From: Fimenecus sp045579305 | GTDB taxonomy: Bacteria; Bacillota; Clostridia; Oscillospirales; Acutalibacteraceae | NCBI GenBank assembly: GCA_045579305.1 | Contig: JAZNLY010000028.1 | Coordinates: 1 to 45,928, forward strand | DNA length: 45,928 nt | Reading direction: 5' to 3' | Shown: positions 1-8,871 of the stretch, piece after piece | Layout: each line of letters starts with the position of its first letter | How positions within the stretch are numbered: position 1 is the first letter of the stretch | Translations under genes and position numbers: made by a program | Notes under the pieces: model-generated | Told to the model about the DNA's origin: nothing | The model's database searches: none | Seen by the model: only the letters and a program-made list of their open reading frames with translations

Positions 1-63
1 AGCCGTCGACCAAAAATCTCTTTCAAAAACGATATATAAGTAAAAATTCTTAACTGCGTTCAA
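1..63 (-). CDS. Probable start of a gene cut by the left edge
   Basis: On the minus strand a GGAGG ribosome binding site (69-73) lies 5 nt before a TTG codon at 63. The frame then stays open to the window edge and begins MNAVKNFYLYIVF. It lies downstream of the Cys-rich protein gene and its terminator. Only 21 codons are visible, so no family can be named. The strong ribosome binding site is the main evidence; the use of TTG rather than ATG is inferred. Confidence 0.4.
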   Translation of the reverse strand, partial: MNAVKNFYLYIVFERDFWSTA

Positions 64-89
64 AATGACCTCCTCTTTTTAATTACATA

Positions 90-120
90 TTAAATAACGG
101 CGGAGTAAAAGCCCCGCCGT
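90..120 (-). terminator. Terminator of the Cys-rich repeat protein gene
   Basis: Read on the minus strand, ACGGCGG (114-120) pairs perfectly with CCGCCGT (97-103) and is followed by the AT-rich run TATTTAATAT. It sits 19 nt after the stop codon. The bases just before the hairpin (AATGATA) also occur before the terminators of mgtE and the Clp gene in this window. Confidence 0.75.
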
Positions 121-138
121 ATCATTTAGTGTATTTAA

Positions 139-3100
139 TTAATAATGAGCTGCGCCACATTCACAGTACTGATTTGTACCAAGATATTTCTGGAAGAAGA
201 GTACTATTACGTAAATAATTTTTCTGAAACCTGTTGCATGACAAGCGTGGTCACAGAACTGTACTTCACAATCGTCGCAAATACCATTGTTATCTTCATC
301 AGCATGGTCAAGAATTTCAATTTCTACTGTCTCACGACTGATTTCTTCATCACATTCTGAACAGTAAACAACTATATCCTTGCTACCTATTTCTGAACAA
401 GTTGGTGCAACATAATTTTCTTCTACTACTTCTGCAGGTGTATGACCGAGTGCAGCAACCTCATCGTCTGTGTATGTATCTTCACAAACTGAACAAGTAT
501 ATGTTGTATAACCTTTTTCTGTACAAGTTGGCTCTGTTACTACTGATTCGTACTTGTGACCTGTTGCAGGAACTTCTTCCTGTACAACTTTTTCGTCACA
601 ACGAGAACAATGCGCACCTGCTGTAAGACCTGTTTCTGTACATGTAGGAGCTTTTGCTTCGTCAGTAATCATATCGTGACCAAGTGCTTCCACTTCGTCA
701 TCTGTATATGTATCTTCACAAACCGAACAAGTATATGTTGTATATCCTTTTTCCGTACAGGTTGGTGCAGTTACTGTAGATTCATAACTATGACCTGTTA
801 CAGGAACAACTTCCTGTTCAATCTTTTCGGCATCACAACGAGAACAATGCTTGCCTTCTGTAAGACCTGTTTCCGTACATGTTGGAGCTTTGGCCTCGTC
901 AATAACAATATCGTGACCAAGTGCAGGAGTTTCTTCCTGTGCAGTGATTACCGCTTCACAAACTGAACAATGCTTGCCTTCTGTAAGACCTGTTTCTGTA
1001 CATGTTGCAGCCTTTGCTTCATCAACAACTTCATCGTGACCGAGTGCAGGAGCATTTTCGTCTTCCTCAACAACTTCTGTGCCACAATAGTAGCAAGTAC
1101 CCTTCTTTGTACCTGACTCTGTACAAGTTGGTTGTGCTTCAGATACGAAGTTTCTTACATCATGTTGACCATTTGTACAATGTGAAATCTGTGATTCAAT
1201 CATTGCTATAACTCCATTTATAGCAGTAGTTGCTTCGTCAACATAGCTCTGCTCACTTGCAATCAAATCTCTGTCAATGTCACCATTTGCATTCATATGT
1301 GGATTTGTTGAAGCGCAAGTCTTAATAGCAACCTTAATCTCGTTCTTTCCGCTCTCAGTAATATAAGAACTATCGAGATATGTATTGTACTTATTGTATG
1401 CTTTATCAAATTCTGTATAATCAGCTCTTCCGGCATCTTCTATTCTTGTGTGAGTATTGTCTCTCTTACAAGTGTATGTGTAATAACCAATTCCAACTTC
1501 ACCTGGTCTTGTGAGAACACCGTCACCCCAGTCGTGACCAAGTACAGGAATTTCTTCTGTATATGTGTCATCACAAACTGAGCAAGTATATGTTGTAGAG
1601 CCTTTTACTTCACAAGTTGGCTCTGTTACAACTGTTTCGTAGTTGTGACCTGTTGCAGGAATTACTTCCTGTTTAACTGTTGCGCCATCACAACGTGAAC
1701 AATGTGAGCCTTCTTTGAGACCTGTTTCTGTACATGTTGGTTCCTTCGCCTCGTCAACAACTACATCGTGACCAAGTGCAGCAACAAATGAATCTATATT
1801 CTCATAACCGCAAACTGAGCAAACATGTTTTGTATACCCTTTTTCTGTACAAGTTGGTGCTGTTATTGTTGATACGCTGTTATGTTTCTTTGCAGGAATC
1901 GATTCTGTTTTTCTTGAAAGCTCTTCTTCACAAGTTTCACAATAAACTACCTTATCAACACTACCATCTTCTGTACAAGTTGCTTCTACGCGATTTTCTT
2001 CTACAGCTTCCTTCTCAGTATGACCGAGTGCATCAACTTCGTTACCTGTGTATACATCCTTACAACCGGAGCAGGTATGTGTTGTATAGCCTTTTTCTGT
2101 ACAAGTTGGCTCTGTTACAACTGCTTCGTAATTGTGACCTATTACAGGAACAACTTCCTGTTCAACCTTTTCGGCATCACAACGAGAACAATGCTTGCCT
2201 TCTGTAAGACCTGTTTCTGTACAAGTAGGAGCTTTTGCCTCGTCAATAACAATATCATGACCGAGTGCTTTAATTTCTTCTTGTTCAACTAAAACGTTGC
2301 TACAAACTGAACAATGTTTACCTTCTGTTAGACCTGTCTCTGTACAAGTTGCAGCTTTTGCTTCATCAACAACTTCTTTGTGACCAAGTGCAGGAGAAGT
2401 TTCGTCGTCTACAATAACTTCCTCACCACAATAATAGCAAGTGCCCTTCTTTGTAGCCGCCTTTGTACAATCTGCTTCTGTTTCAGGTGCAAAGTTTCTT
2501 ACATCGTGTTTACCACTTTCACAACGTAAAGCCTGTGCTTCAACCATTGCTATAACTCCATTAAGAGCAGTAGTTGCATTGTCAACATATTCCTGTTCAT
2601 TTGCAATCAAATCTCTGTCAATAGCACCGGTCGCATACATATGGTCATTACTTGCAGCGCAATTCTTAAGAGCCATGCTGATTTCATCTTTTCCGGCAGC
2701 AGTGATTTGGTCACTTGCAAGATATACCATTAATTTTTTATACGCTTTATCGAATTCTGTATAGTTAGCTTTTCCTGCATCCTCTTTTTTTGTATGAGTA
2801 TTATCTCTCTTACAAGTATGTGTGTAATAGCCATTTTCTGTATCAGTTGGTCTTGTGAGAACACCTTCGTCCCAGTCGTGGCCAAGTGCAGAAATTTCTA
2901 CATATGTTGTATAGTCACATACTGAACAGTATTCGTGTGCCTCGTAACCAATTTCAGTACAATCTGGTGCTTTAGCATCAACTTTTACAATAGTGTGACC
3001 TGTTGCAGCAATTTCCTTAATTGTTGTGTAGTCACATGCAGAACAATACTCATGTGCTTCATAACCTGTTTCAGTACAAGTTGGTGCCTTGGCATCAACC

Positions 3101-5055
3101 TTAACTATCTTATGACCTGTTTTAAGAAGAGTTTCTTTTGTTCTTGAAAGCTCTGTATTACAATCTCTACAATAAACTACCTTATCAACACTACCATCAG
3201 CTGTACATGTTGCATTTACTCGGTTCTCTTCTACAGCGTCTTTTCCGGTATGATTTGTTGCATCAACTTCGTTATCTGTGTATGTATCTCCACAACCTGA
3301 ACAGGTATATGTTGTATAACCTTTTTCTGTACAAGTTGGTGCAGTTACAACTGATTCGTAATTGTGACTTGTTACAGGAACAACTTCCTGTGGAACTGTT
3401 GCACCGTCACAACGTGAACAGTGAGAGCCTTCTGTAAGACCTGTTTCTGTACATGTGGGAGCTTTTGCTGCATCAATAACTATATCGTGACCGAGTGCAG
3501 GAATAACTTCCTGTTCAACTTTTTCGTCGCAACGTGAACAATGTGAACCTGCTGTAAGGCCTGTTTCAGTACATGTCGGAGCTTTTGCTTCGTCAGTAAC
3601 TGTATCGTGGCCGAGTGCAGGAACAACTTCCTGTTCAGTTAATACTTCATTACAAACTGAACAATGTTTGCCTTCTTTAAGACCTGTTTCTGTACATGTT
3701 GCATCCTTTGCCTCGTCAACAACTTCTGTATGACCGAGAGCAAGAATCTCTTCTTCAATTTTGTGACCACAAGCACAAGTTTTTATTGTAGCACCTTTTC
3801 CTGTACAAGTAGGTGCTACCACTTCAGATGTATAGTTATGTGTGTGTGGTCCTTCAATCATGTATGATACTTCTGTTGAGCCATCTTTGAATGTTACTTC
3901 ACAAACATAGAGAGCTTCATCTGTAGGTGCATAGCTATTTTCTGTTGCACCTTCAACATCTTCATAAAAATATCCATCAATATATGCCTTTGCTCGTGTA
4001 TCCTTACTGATGCCATAAGCATATAATTCGAAATATCCATCCCAAGGAGCAGTAAATTCGATTTCACCATTTTCTGTGCCATCTTCAACTATAACGCCAT
4101 CTTTAAGGCTATTATCCCATATACCGATTTCGCCAGAAAGTGCTTTACCAAAGTCTACATATAACTTTTCATCTTTTTTAAGGTTGATACCTAAGAAATA
4201 CGCTCCTGTTCCATCTTCCCAGAAGTCACCGGTCCAACCATTTTCTTCATCATATGTAGTTTTCTCAGTATGAGCAGCTGGATTAGCGCGTTCATCTGTC
4301 AGCTCAATTATTGCTTCGTCCGTAGCGATTTTCCACTGATATGTTGCATCGGTGTCATCATTAAGCTCAACAACAGGTTTCTCTATTGTTGGTTGTTGTG
4401 TAATAGCATAGCCATATTCAAATGAATCAGACACAAGAGTTTCGCCATCAATTGCAACATTACAAATATATGTTGCACCTAATTCAGGAGCCTGAAGAGT
4501 TGCTTCTGTTTCAGTTTCAAGAGAAACATATTCATTTCCACCAATATATGCTCTAAGGTTGAAAACTGTAGGTCCATAATAATAAGTATAATAATCAGCT
4601 GTCTCAGGTGCTTCAAAAGTTACAAAACCACCATTAACATTATATACATAAGCACCTTTATTCAAATCGTCGTTCCAGATACCAATCGCGTATACCATGT
4701 CATCAAATTCAAAGGTGATTTTCTGTCCCTTTTCAAGTGAAACTGAAAAATGGTTACCAGCAATGCCATTTGCCCAGACACTTGCTGTCCAACCGGTTTC
4801 TGCACTGTAGCTTGATGCTTCCACACCATATGAAACCGACTCGGCTGTTTCATCTGTAATTTCAGTGCCCTTATTCAGTTTCTTCCACTGATATGTTGCC
4901 TCAACCTCACTGTTAAGTTCAACATATGGTTCACTACTTGTCGGCTGATGTTCAATTACAACTGCAACATCTTCCGCAAATACCATTGGCATAGTTGAAG
5001 CAATCATAAGAATTGCAAGAATTATTGCCAATGTTTTTTTCATCGTTTTTTTCAT
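139..5055 (-). CDS. Giant secreted Cys/His-repeat protein with Ig-like N-terminal domains
   Basis: The 1638 residues begin with a signal peptide (about 1-27, ending MVFA). Two related segments follow (about 30-213 and 216-402). Each starts with an Ig-like QPT...ATYQW and ends with a YxCxV strand, with an aromatic-rich beta segment inserted between. From about 404 to 1583 there are about 25 repeats of 36-46 residues with the pattern GH...PTCTExG...HCSxC, giving three Cys and one His per repeat. Two related helical spacers of about 86 residues (about 762-847 and 1209-1294), FIVAR-like at their ends, interrupt them. The tail has a short CDHACHATG motif, a hydrophobic segment and a final CECGAAHY. 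The start at 5055 is supported by AAGGAGG 9 nt upstream; the next in-frame ATG is only four codons later because MKKT is tandemly duplicated. The spacing suggests metal-binding or disulfide-stabilised stalk modules at the cell surface, but the function is unknown. No enzyme domain was recognised. Confidence 0.9.
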   Translation of the reverse strand: MKKTMKKTLAIILAILMIASTMPMVFAEDVAVVIEHQPTSSEPYVELNSEVEATYQWKKLNKGTEITDETAESVSYGVEASSYSAETGWTASVWANGIAGNHFSVSLEKGQKITFEFDDMVYAIGIWNDDLNKGAYVYNVNGGFVTFEAPETADYYTYYYGPTVFNLRAYIGGNEYVSLETETEATLQAPELGATYICNVAIDGETLVSDSFEYGYAITQQPTIEKPVVELNDDTDATYQWKIATDEAIIELTDERANPAAHTEKTTYDEENGWTGDFWEDGTGAYFLGINLKKDEKLYVDFGKALSGEIGIWDNSLKDGVIVEDGTENGEIEFTAPWDGYFELYAYGISKDTRAKAYIDGYFYEDVEGATENSYAPTDEALYVCEVTFKDGSTEVSYMIEGPHTHNYTSEVVAPTCTGKGATIKTCACGHKIEEEILALGHTEVVDEAKDATCTETGLKEGKHCSVCNEVLTEQEVVPALGHDTVTDEAKAPTCTETGLTAGSHCSRCDEKVEQEVIPALGHDIVIDAAKAPTCTETGLTEGSHCSRCDGATVPQEVVPVTSHNYESVVTAPTCTEKGYTTYTCSGCGDTYTDNEVDATNHTGKDAVEENRVNATCTADGSVDKVVYCRDCNTELSRTKETLLKTGHKIVKVDAKAPTCTETGYEAHEYCSACDYTTIKEIAATGHTIVKVDAKAPDCTEIGYEAHEYCSVCDYTTYVEISALGHDWDEGVLTRPTDTENGYYTHTCKRDNTHTKKEDAGKANYTEFDKAYKKLMVYLASDQITAAGKDEISMALKNCAASNDHMYATGAIDRDLIANEQEYVDNATTALNGVIAMVEAQALRCESGKHDVRNFAPETEADCTKAATKKGTCYYCGEEVIVDDETSPALGHKEVVDEAKAATCTETGLTEGKHCSVCSNVLVEQEEIKALGHDIVIDEAKAPTCTETGLTEGKHCSRCDAEKVEQEVVPVIGHNYEAVVTEPTCTEKGYTTHTCSGCKDVYTGNEVDALGHTEKEAVEENRVEATCTEDGSVDKVVYCETCEEELSRKTESIPAKKHNSVSTITAPTCTEKGYTKHVCSVCGYENIDSFVAALGHDVVVDEAKEPTCTETGLKEGSHCSRCDGATVKQEVIPATGHNYETVVTEPTCEVKGSTTYTCSVCDDTYTEEIPVLGHDWGDGVLTRPGEVGIGYYTYTCKRDNTHTRIEDAGRADYTEFDKAYNKYNTYLDSSYITESGKNEIKVAIKTCASTNPHMNANGDIDRDLIASEQSYVDEATTAINGVIAMIESQISHCTNGQHDVRNFVSEAQPTCTESGTKKGTCYYCGTEVVEEDENAPALGHDEVVDEAKAATCTETGLTEGKHCSVCEAVITAQEETPALGHDIVIDEAKAPTCTETGLTEGKHCSRCDAEKIEQEVVPVTGHSYESTVTAPTCTEKGYTTYTCSVCEDTYTDDEVEALGHDMITDEAKAPTCTETGLTAGAHCSRCDEKVVQEEVPATGHKYESVVTEPTCTEKGYTTYTCSVCEDTYTDDEVAALGHTPAEVVEENYVAPTCSEIGSKDIVVYCSECDEEISRETVEIEILDHADEDNNGICDDCEVQFCDHACHATGFRKIIYVIVLFFQKYLGTNQYCECGAAHY
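307..3846 (-). repeat. Array of about 25 coding repeats (about 110-140 bp each)
   Basis: This stretch encodes the tandem Cys/His modules of the giant protein. Copies fall into subtypes: a HCSRC type, a YTCSxC type, a longer VVYCxxC type, and degenerate HDW copies that have lost the first Cys. The subtypes recur in similar order around the two helical spacers, so blocks of nine or so repeats appear to have been duplicated together. Several copies are almost identical in DNA sequence, so assembly collapse or copy-number change is possible here. Confidence 0.85.
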
Positions 5056-5095
5056 CTTATACGTCCTCCTTAAAAGAGTATACTTTTACTTTTAA

Positions 5096-5124
5096 ATTAT
5101 AAATCCAAGCATATTTTTTGTAAA
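5096..5124 (-). promoter_or_regulatory. Promoter of the Cys-rich repeat protein gene
   Basis: On the minus strand, TTTACA (5119-5124) is separated by exactly 17 nt from a perfect TATAAT (5096-5101). The start codon follows about 40 nt downstream. It fits a SigA-type promoter. Confidence 0.75.
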
Positions 5125-5214
5125 GCAAAAACCGCTTTTTTTCGACTTAATTTACAATTTTTAGAATAATTGACAAAAAAAGCATTTCCGTTTTGGATAT
5201 TTTGAATAAGTGGA

Positions 5215-5246
5215 CATAAAAAACTCCCTTTTTTATTCAAGGGAGC
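5215..5246 (-). terminator. Terminator of the hrcA-grpE-dnaK-dnaJ operon
   Basis: Read on the minus strand, CTCCCTT (5239-5245) pairs with AAGGGAG (5224-5230) and is followed by a T-run (TTTTTTA). It lies 14 nt beyond the dnaJ stop codon. Confidence 0.85.
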
Positions 5247-5259
5247 TTAAATCAAATAA

Positions 5260-6411
5260 TTATTTCTTTTTCTTGCCAAAGAATCCTTTTTTCTCTTCAC
5301 CAAGGTTATCTGCCGCACCGAATTCCATCGCAAGTTGTTTAATAAGGTCTTTTTGCTTGTCATTGAGTTTCTTGGGAACATCAACGATAATTCGCACAAG
5401 TTGGTCACCTTTACCCATACCACCACGGCTCTGGATACCACGACCACGAAGCTTGAACACGTCACCTGGCTGTGTACCAGCAGGAACAGAATATTCCACT
5501 TTACCATCAAGAGTAGGCACCTGAATTGTACAACCTAAAGCGACCTGCATAAATGTAAGGTGAACATCACACCATACGTTGTATCCGTCACGTTCAAAAA
5601 TCGGATGCGGACGAACATTTACAACGATATTAAGGTCACCTGACGGACCACCGTTAACGCCCTTGTTACCCTGACCGCGGACTGTCAAAATCTGACGGTC
5701 ATCAACACCTGCAGGTATATTGATGTCAAGTTTTGCACTCTTACGCACACGACCTGCACCATTACACTTTTTACAAGGGTTGTCAATAATTGTACCTTTT
5801 CCGTTACAACGGGTACAAGGTTTTGATGACTGAATTACACCGAAAGGAGTTCTCTGCTGAACAGTTACCTGACCTCGCCCATGACATTCAGGACAAGTTT
5901 TAGGTGAATGACCGCTCTGGCAACCATTTCCTTTACATTCGTCACAAGTTTCGATTCGCATTGTATCTATTGAACGAGCACAACCTTTTGCTGCCTCTTC
6001 AAAAGAAATTGTAATGCTTGCCTGAGTATCACTACCACGTTGCGGTGCGTTTGGATTAGCTCTTCCGCCACCACCAAATCCACCGAATCCGTTGCCGAAA
6101 ATTGAGCCGAAAATGTCACCAAGGTCGAAATCCATTCCGCCAAAGCCACCGCCGTAGCCCCCCTGTCCTGCGCCATAGTTAGGGTCAACACCAGCATGAC
6201 CGAACTGGTCATATCGTGCTTTTTTCTCACTGTCGGAAAGAATTTCATAGGCTTCGTTAGCCTCTTTGAACTTTTCTTCAGCCTCTTTATTATTAGGATT
6301 AAGGTCCGGATGATATTTTTTAGCAGCCTTTCGATATGCTTTTTTTATCTCATCGTCAGAGGCTGATTTATCAACACCAAGCACCTCATAATAATCTCTT
6401 TTTTCTGCCAT
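5260..6411 (-). CDS. dnaJ: Chaperone protein DnaJ (Hsp40)
   Basis: This co-chaperone delivers unfolded proteins to DnaK and stimulates its ATPase through the HPD tripeptide. The 383 residues show the J domain with YHPDLNP near residue 34, a long Gly/Phe-rich region, four CxxCxGxG zinc-binding repeats (CDECKGNG, CPECHGRG, CTRCNGKG, CKKCNGAG), and the C-terminal substrate-binding domains. It ends in a Lys-rich FFGKKKK. The start is set at MAEKRDYYEVL because GGAGAT lies a few bases upstream; an ATG nine codons earlier has no good ribosome binding site. It is the last gene of the CIRCE-controlled operon and is followed by a terminator. Confidence 0.98.
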   Translation of the reverse strand: MAEKRDYYEVLGVDKSASDDEIKKAYRKAAKKYHPDLNPNNKEAEEKFKEANEAYEILSDSEKKARYDQFGHAGVDPNYGAGQGGYGGGFGGMDFDLGDIFGSIFGNGFGGFGGGGRANPNAPQRGSDTQASITISFEEAAKGCARSIDTMRIETCDECKGNGCQSGHSPKTCPECHGRGQVTVQQRTPFGVIQSSKPCTRCNGKGTIIDNPCKKCNGAGRVRKSAKLDINIPAGVDDRQILTVRGQGNKGVNGGPSGDLNIVVNVRPHPIFERDGYNVWCDVHLTFMQVALGCTIQVPTLDGKVEYSVPAGTQPGDVFKLRGRGIQSRGGMGKGDQLVRIIVDVPKKLNDKQKDLIKQLAMEFGAADNLGEEKKGFFGKKKK

Positions 6412-6436
6412 AAGTATCTCCAAATAATAGGGATTC

Positions 6437-6465
6437 ACGGACAGACTGAATCACAATCTGTCCGT
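6437..6465 (-). other. Perfect hairpin between dnaK and dnaJ
   Basis: ACGGACAGA (6437-6445) and TCTGTCCGT (6457-6465) form a 9-bp perfect stem with an 11-nt loop. There is no T-run after it on the minus strand, so it is not a standard terminator. It could be an mRNA processing or stability element that sets dnaJ level relative to dnaK. Confidence 0.6.
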
Positions 6466-6476
6466 TATTATATAAA

Positions 6477-8315
6477 TTAGTTTACATCTGTGAAATCAGC
6501 ATCATAGTAGCCATCGCTGTTAGGTGCTGCACCTGCGTTAGGGTCATAACCTGCACCTGCATCAGCGCCACCCTGAGCTGCCTGAGCCTGTTTGTAGAGT
6601 TCTTCTGAAATCTTATAGAAAGCCTGTGTGAGTTCTTCCTGTTTTGACTTGATAAGCTCTGTATCCTCACCTTTAAGTGCTTCCTTAAGAGCACCAAGTT
6701 TAGCCTGAATATCAGCCTTATCATTTTCAGGAATCTTATCACCTTCATCAGCGAGGATTTTTTCTACCTGATATACCATCTGGTCAGCAGCATTTCTTGT
6801 GTCAACTGCTTCCTTACGTTTCTTATCTTCTTCAGCAAACTTTTCTGCATCCTGAACTGCCTTTTCAATATCTTCTTTTGACATATTTGTTGAAGATGTG
6901 ATTGAGATTGACTGTTCTTTGTTTGTTCCAAGGTCTTTTGCAGAAACGTTAACGATACCGTTAGCATCAATATCAAATGTTACTTCAATCTGTGGCACAC
7001 CACGACGAGCAGGAAGAATGCCATCAAGGTGGAAAATACCAAGAGTTTTGTTATCTCTTGCAAATTCTCTTTCACCCTGAAGAACATGAACTTCAACTGA
7101 TGTCTGGTTATCTGCTGCAGTTGAGAAAATCTGACTCTTCTTTGTTGGGATTGTTGTATTTCTTTCGATAATCTTTGTGCTTACGCCACCCATTGTTTCG
7201 ATACCGAGTGAAAGTGGAGTAACGTCAAGGAGAAGAAGTCCTTCAACTTCACCACCGAGAACACCGCCCTGAATTGCAGCACCTACTGCAACACATTCGT
7301 CAGGGTTAATGCCCTTGAATGGTTCCTTACCTGTATATTTCTTAACTGCTTCCTGAACTGCAGGAATTCTTGATGAACCACCAACCATAAGAATCTTGTT
7401 GAGCTGTGATGGCTGAAGACCTGAGTCTGAAAGAGCCTGACGAACAGGTCCCATTGTTGCTTCAACAAGGTCTGCAGTCATTTCGTTAAACTTTGCTCTT
7501 GTAAGGGTTGTTTCAAGATGTTTTGGTCCTGTTGCATCCGCTGTGATGAATGGAAGGCTGATTTGAGATGTTGTCACACCTGAAAGTTCAATCTTTGCCT
7601 TTTCTGCTGCTTCCTTAAGACGCTGCATAGCCATTTTATCGTTACGAAGGTCAACACCCTGCTCTTTCTTGAATTCGTCAGCAAGCCAATCGATAATCTT
7701 CTGGTCAAAGTCGTCACCACCGAGACGGTTATTACCTGCTGTTGCAAGAACTTCCTGAACACCATCACCCATTTCAATAATTGAAACGTCGAATGTACCA
7801 CCACCAAGGTCATATACCATAACCTTCTGGTCTTCTTCCTTGTCAATACCATAAGCCAATGCAGCTGCTGTAGGTTCGTTGATGATTCTCTTTACTTCAA
7901 GACCTGCAATTTTACCAGCATCTTTTGTTGCCTGACGCTGTGCGTCTGTGAAATATGCAGGAACAGTGATAACTGCTTCTGTAACAGGAGCACCAAGATA
8001 AGCCTCAGCATCAGCCTTGAGCTTCTGAAGTGTCATTGCTGAAATTTCCTGTGGAGTGTAGTCCTTACCGTCAATGTTCACTTTATAGTTTGTACCCATA
8101 TGTCTTTTGATTGATGCGATTGTTCTGTCAGGATTTGTGATAGCCTGACGTTTTGCTACCTGACCAACCATTCTTTCACCTGTCTTTGAGAAAGCAACAA
8201 CAGATGGAGTTGTTCGAGCCCCCTCTGCATTAGCAATAACTACTGGTTCGCCACCTTCAATAACTGCTACACATGAGTTTGTTGTACCTAAGTCAATACC
8301 AATTACTTTTGCCAT
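6477..8315 (-). CDS. dnaK: Chaperone protein DnaK (Hsp70)
   Basis: This is the ATP-dependent Hsp70 chaperone. The 612 residues are full length for a Gram-positive DnaK. The N-terminal ATPase carries the phosphate-binding signature GIDLGTTNSCVAV near residue 5, the second signature around VYDLGGGTFDVS, and the third around MVGGSSRIPAVQ. The substrate-binding domain and helical lid follow, ending in a flexible Gly/Ala-rich tail with a terminal DADFTDVN. It lies between grpE (48 nt upstream) and dnaJ in the same operon, so all three partners of the folding cycle are made together. A GGAGGAA ribosome binding site precedes the ATG. Confidence 0.99.
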   Translation of the reverse strand: MAKVIGIDLGTTNSCVAVIEGGEPVVIANAEGARTTPSVVAFSKTGERMVGQVAKRQAITNPDRTIASIKRHMGTNYKVNIDGKDYTPQEISAMTLQKLKADAEAYLGAPVTEAVITVPAYFTDAQRQATKDAGKIAGLEVKRIINEPTAAALAYGIDKEEDQKVMVYDLGGGTFDVSIIEMGDGVQEVLATAGNNRLGGDDFDQKIIDWLADEFKKEQGVDLRNDKMAMQRLKEAAEKAKIELSGVTTSQISLPFITADATGPKHLETTLTRAKFNEMTADLVEATMGPVRQALSDSGLQPSQLNKILMVGGSSRIPAVQEAVKKYTGKEPFKGINPDECVAVGAAIQGGVLGGEVEGLLLLDVTPLSLGIETMGGVSTKIIERNTTIPTKKSQIFSTAADNQTSVEVHVLQGEREFARDNKTLGIFHLDGILPARRGVPQIEVTFDIDANGIVNVSAKDLGTNKEQSISITSSTNMSKEDIEKAVQDAEKFAEEDKKRKEAVDTRNAADQMVYQVEKILADEGDKIPENDKADIQAKLGALKEALKGEDTELIKSKQEELTQAFYKISEELYKQAQAAQGGADAGAGYDPNAGAAPNSDGYYDADFTDVN

Positions 8316-8363
8316 AAATTTATTCCTCCTAAATGGATATATACTATATTATTTACTGATTTC

Positions 8364-8870
8364 TCAGTTTACTACCTTAACGATTGCTGGACGGATTACT
8401 CTGTCACCCATTTTATATCCTGTTGAAAATACATCTGAAATACTGTTTTCAGGAAGTTCTTCATCTTCACCGTGCATTACTGCATTGTGGATATTAGGGT
8501 CAAAGGTTTCACCTTTTTCACCAAAAGACTCAACGCCAAGTTTTTTGAACGTTTCACCATATTGATTAAAAATCATTTCCATACCTTTTTTAAATGATTC
8601 AAGGTCAGTAACCTCTGCACTCATAGCTCTCATAAAGTTATCATACACAGGCAAGAATTCTGCAATTGTTGATGCCTTTGTGTCACCATAAGCCATTTCT
8701 TTTTCCTTCTGAGAACGTTTACGGAAGTTGTCATATTCAGCCATCACTCGCAAAAGTTTATCTTTTGTTTCGTTAAGCTCTGTGGTAAGTTTCTCCTCAA
8801 CAGTTGGCTCTGCATTTTCTACAACTTCTTCAACTGTTTCCTCAGGAGTTGTCTTCTTATCTTTTGCCAT
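8364..8870 (-). CDS. grpE: Nucleotide exchange factor GrpE
   Basis: GrpE releases ADP from DnaK and acts as a thermosensor of the chaperone cycle. The 168 residues have the usual acidic N-terminal segment, a long dimerising helix (around TELNETKDKLLRVMAEYDNF), and the C-terminal beta domain with the characteristic NIHNAVMHGEDEE and GYKMGDRVIRPAIVKV motifs. The start codon is 1 nt beyond the hrcA stop, which suggests translational coupling. Length and order match the classical Firmicutes heat-shock operon. Confidence 0.98.
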   Translation of the reverse strand: MAKDKKTTPEETVEEVVENAEPTVEEKLTTELNETKDKLLRVMAEYDNFRKRSQKEKEMAYGDTKASTIAEFLPVYDNFMRAMSAEVTDLESFKKGMEMIFNQYGETFKKLGVESFGEKGETFDPNIHNAVMHGEDEELPENSISDVFSTGYKMGDRVIRPAIVKVVN

Positions 8871-8871
8871 T

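Noticed and set aside
307..3846. Regularly spaced repeats resembling a CRISPR array
   Set aside because: The repeats are 110-140 bp, diverged, in one long open frame, and have no unique spacers or cas genes.
145..3867. Many plus-strand open frames of 60-157 codons opposite the Cys-rich gene
   Set aside because: They are antisense shadows of a repetitive gene, lack ribosome binding sites, and have unnatural Leu/Phe/Cys-rich compositions.
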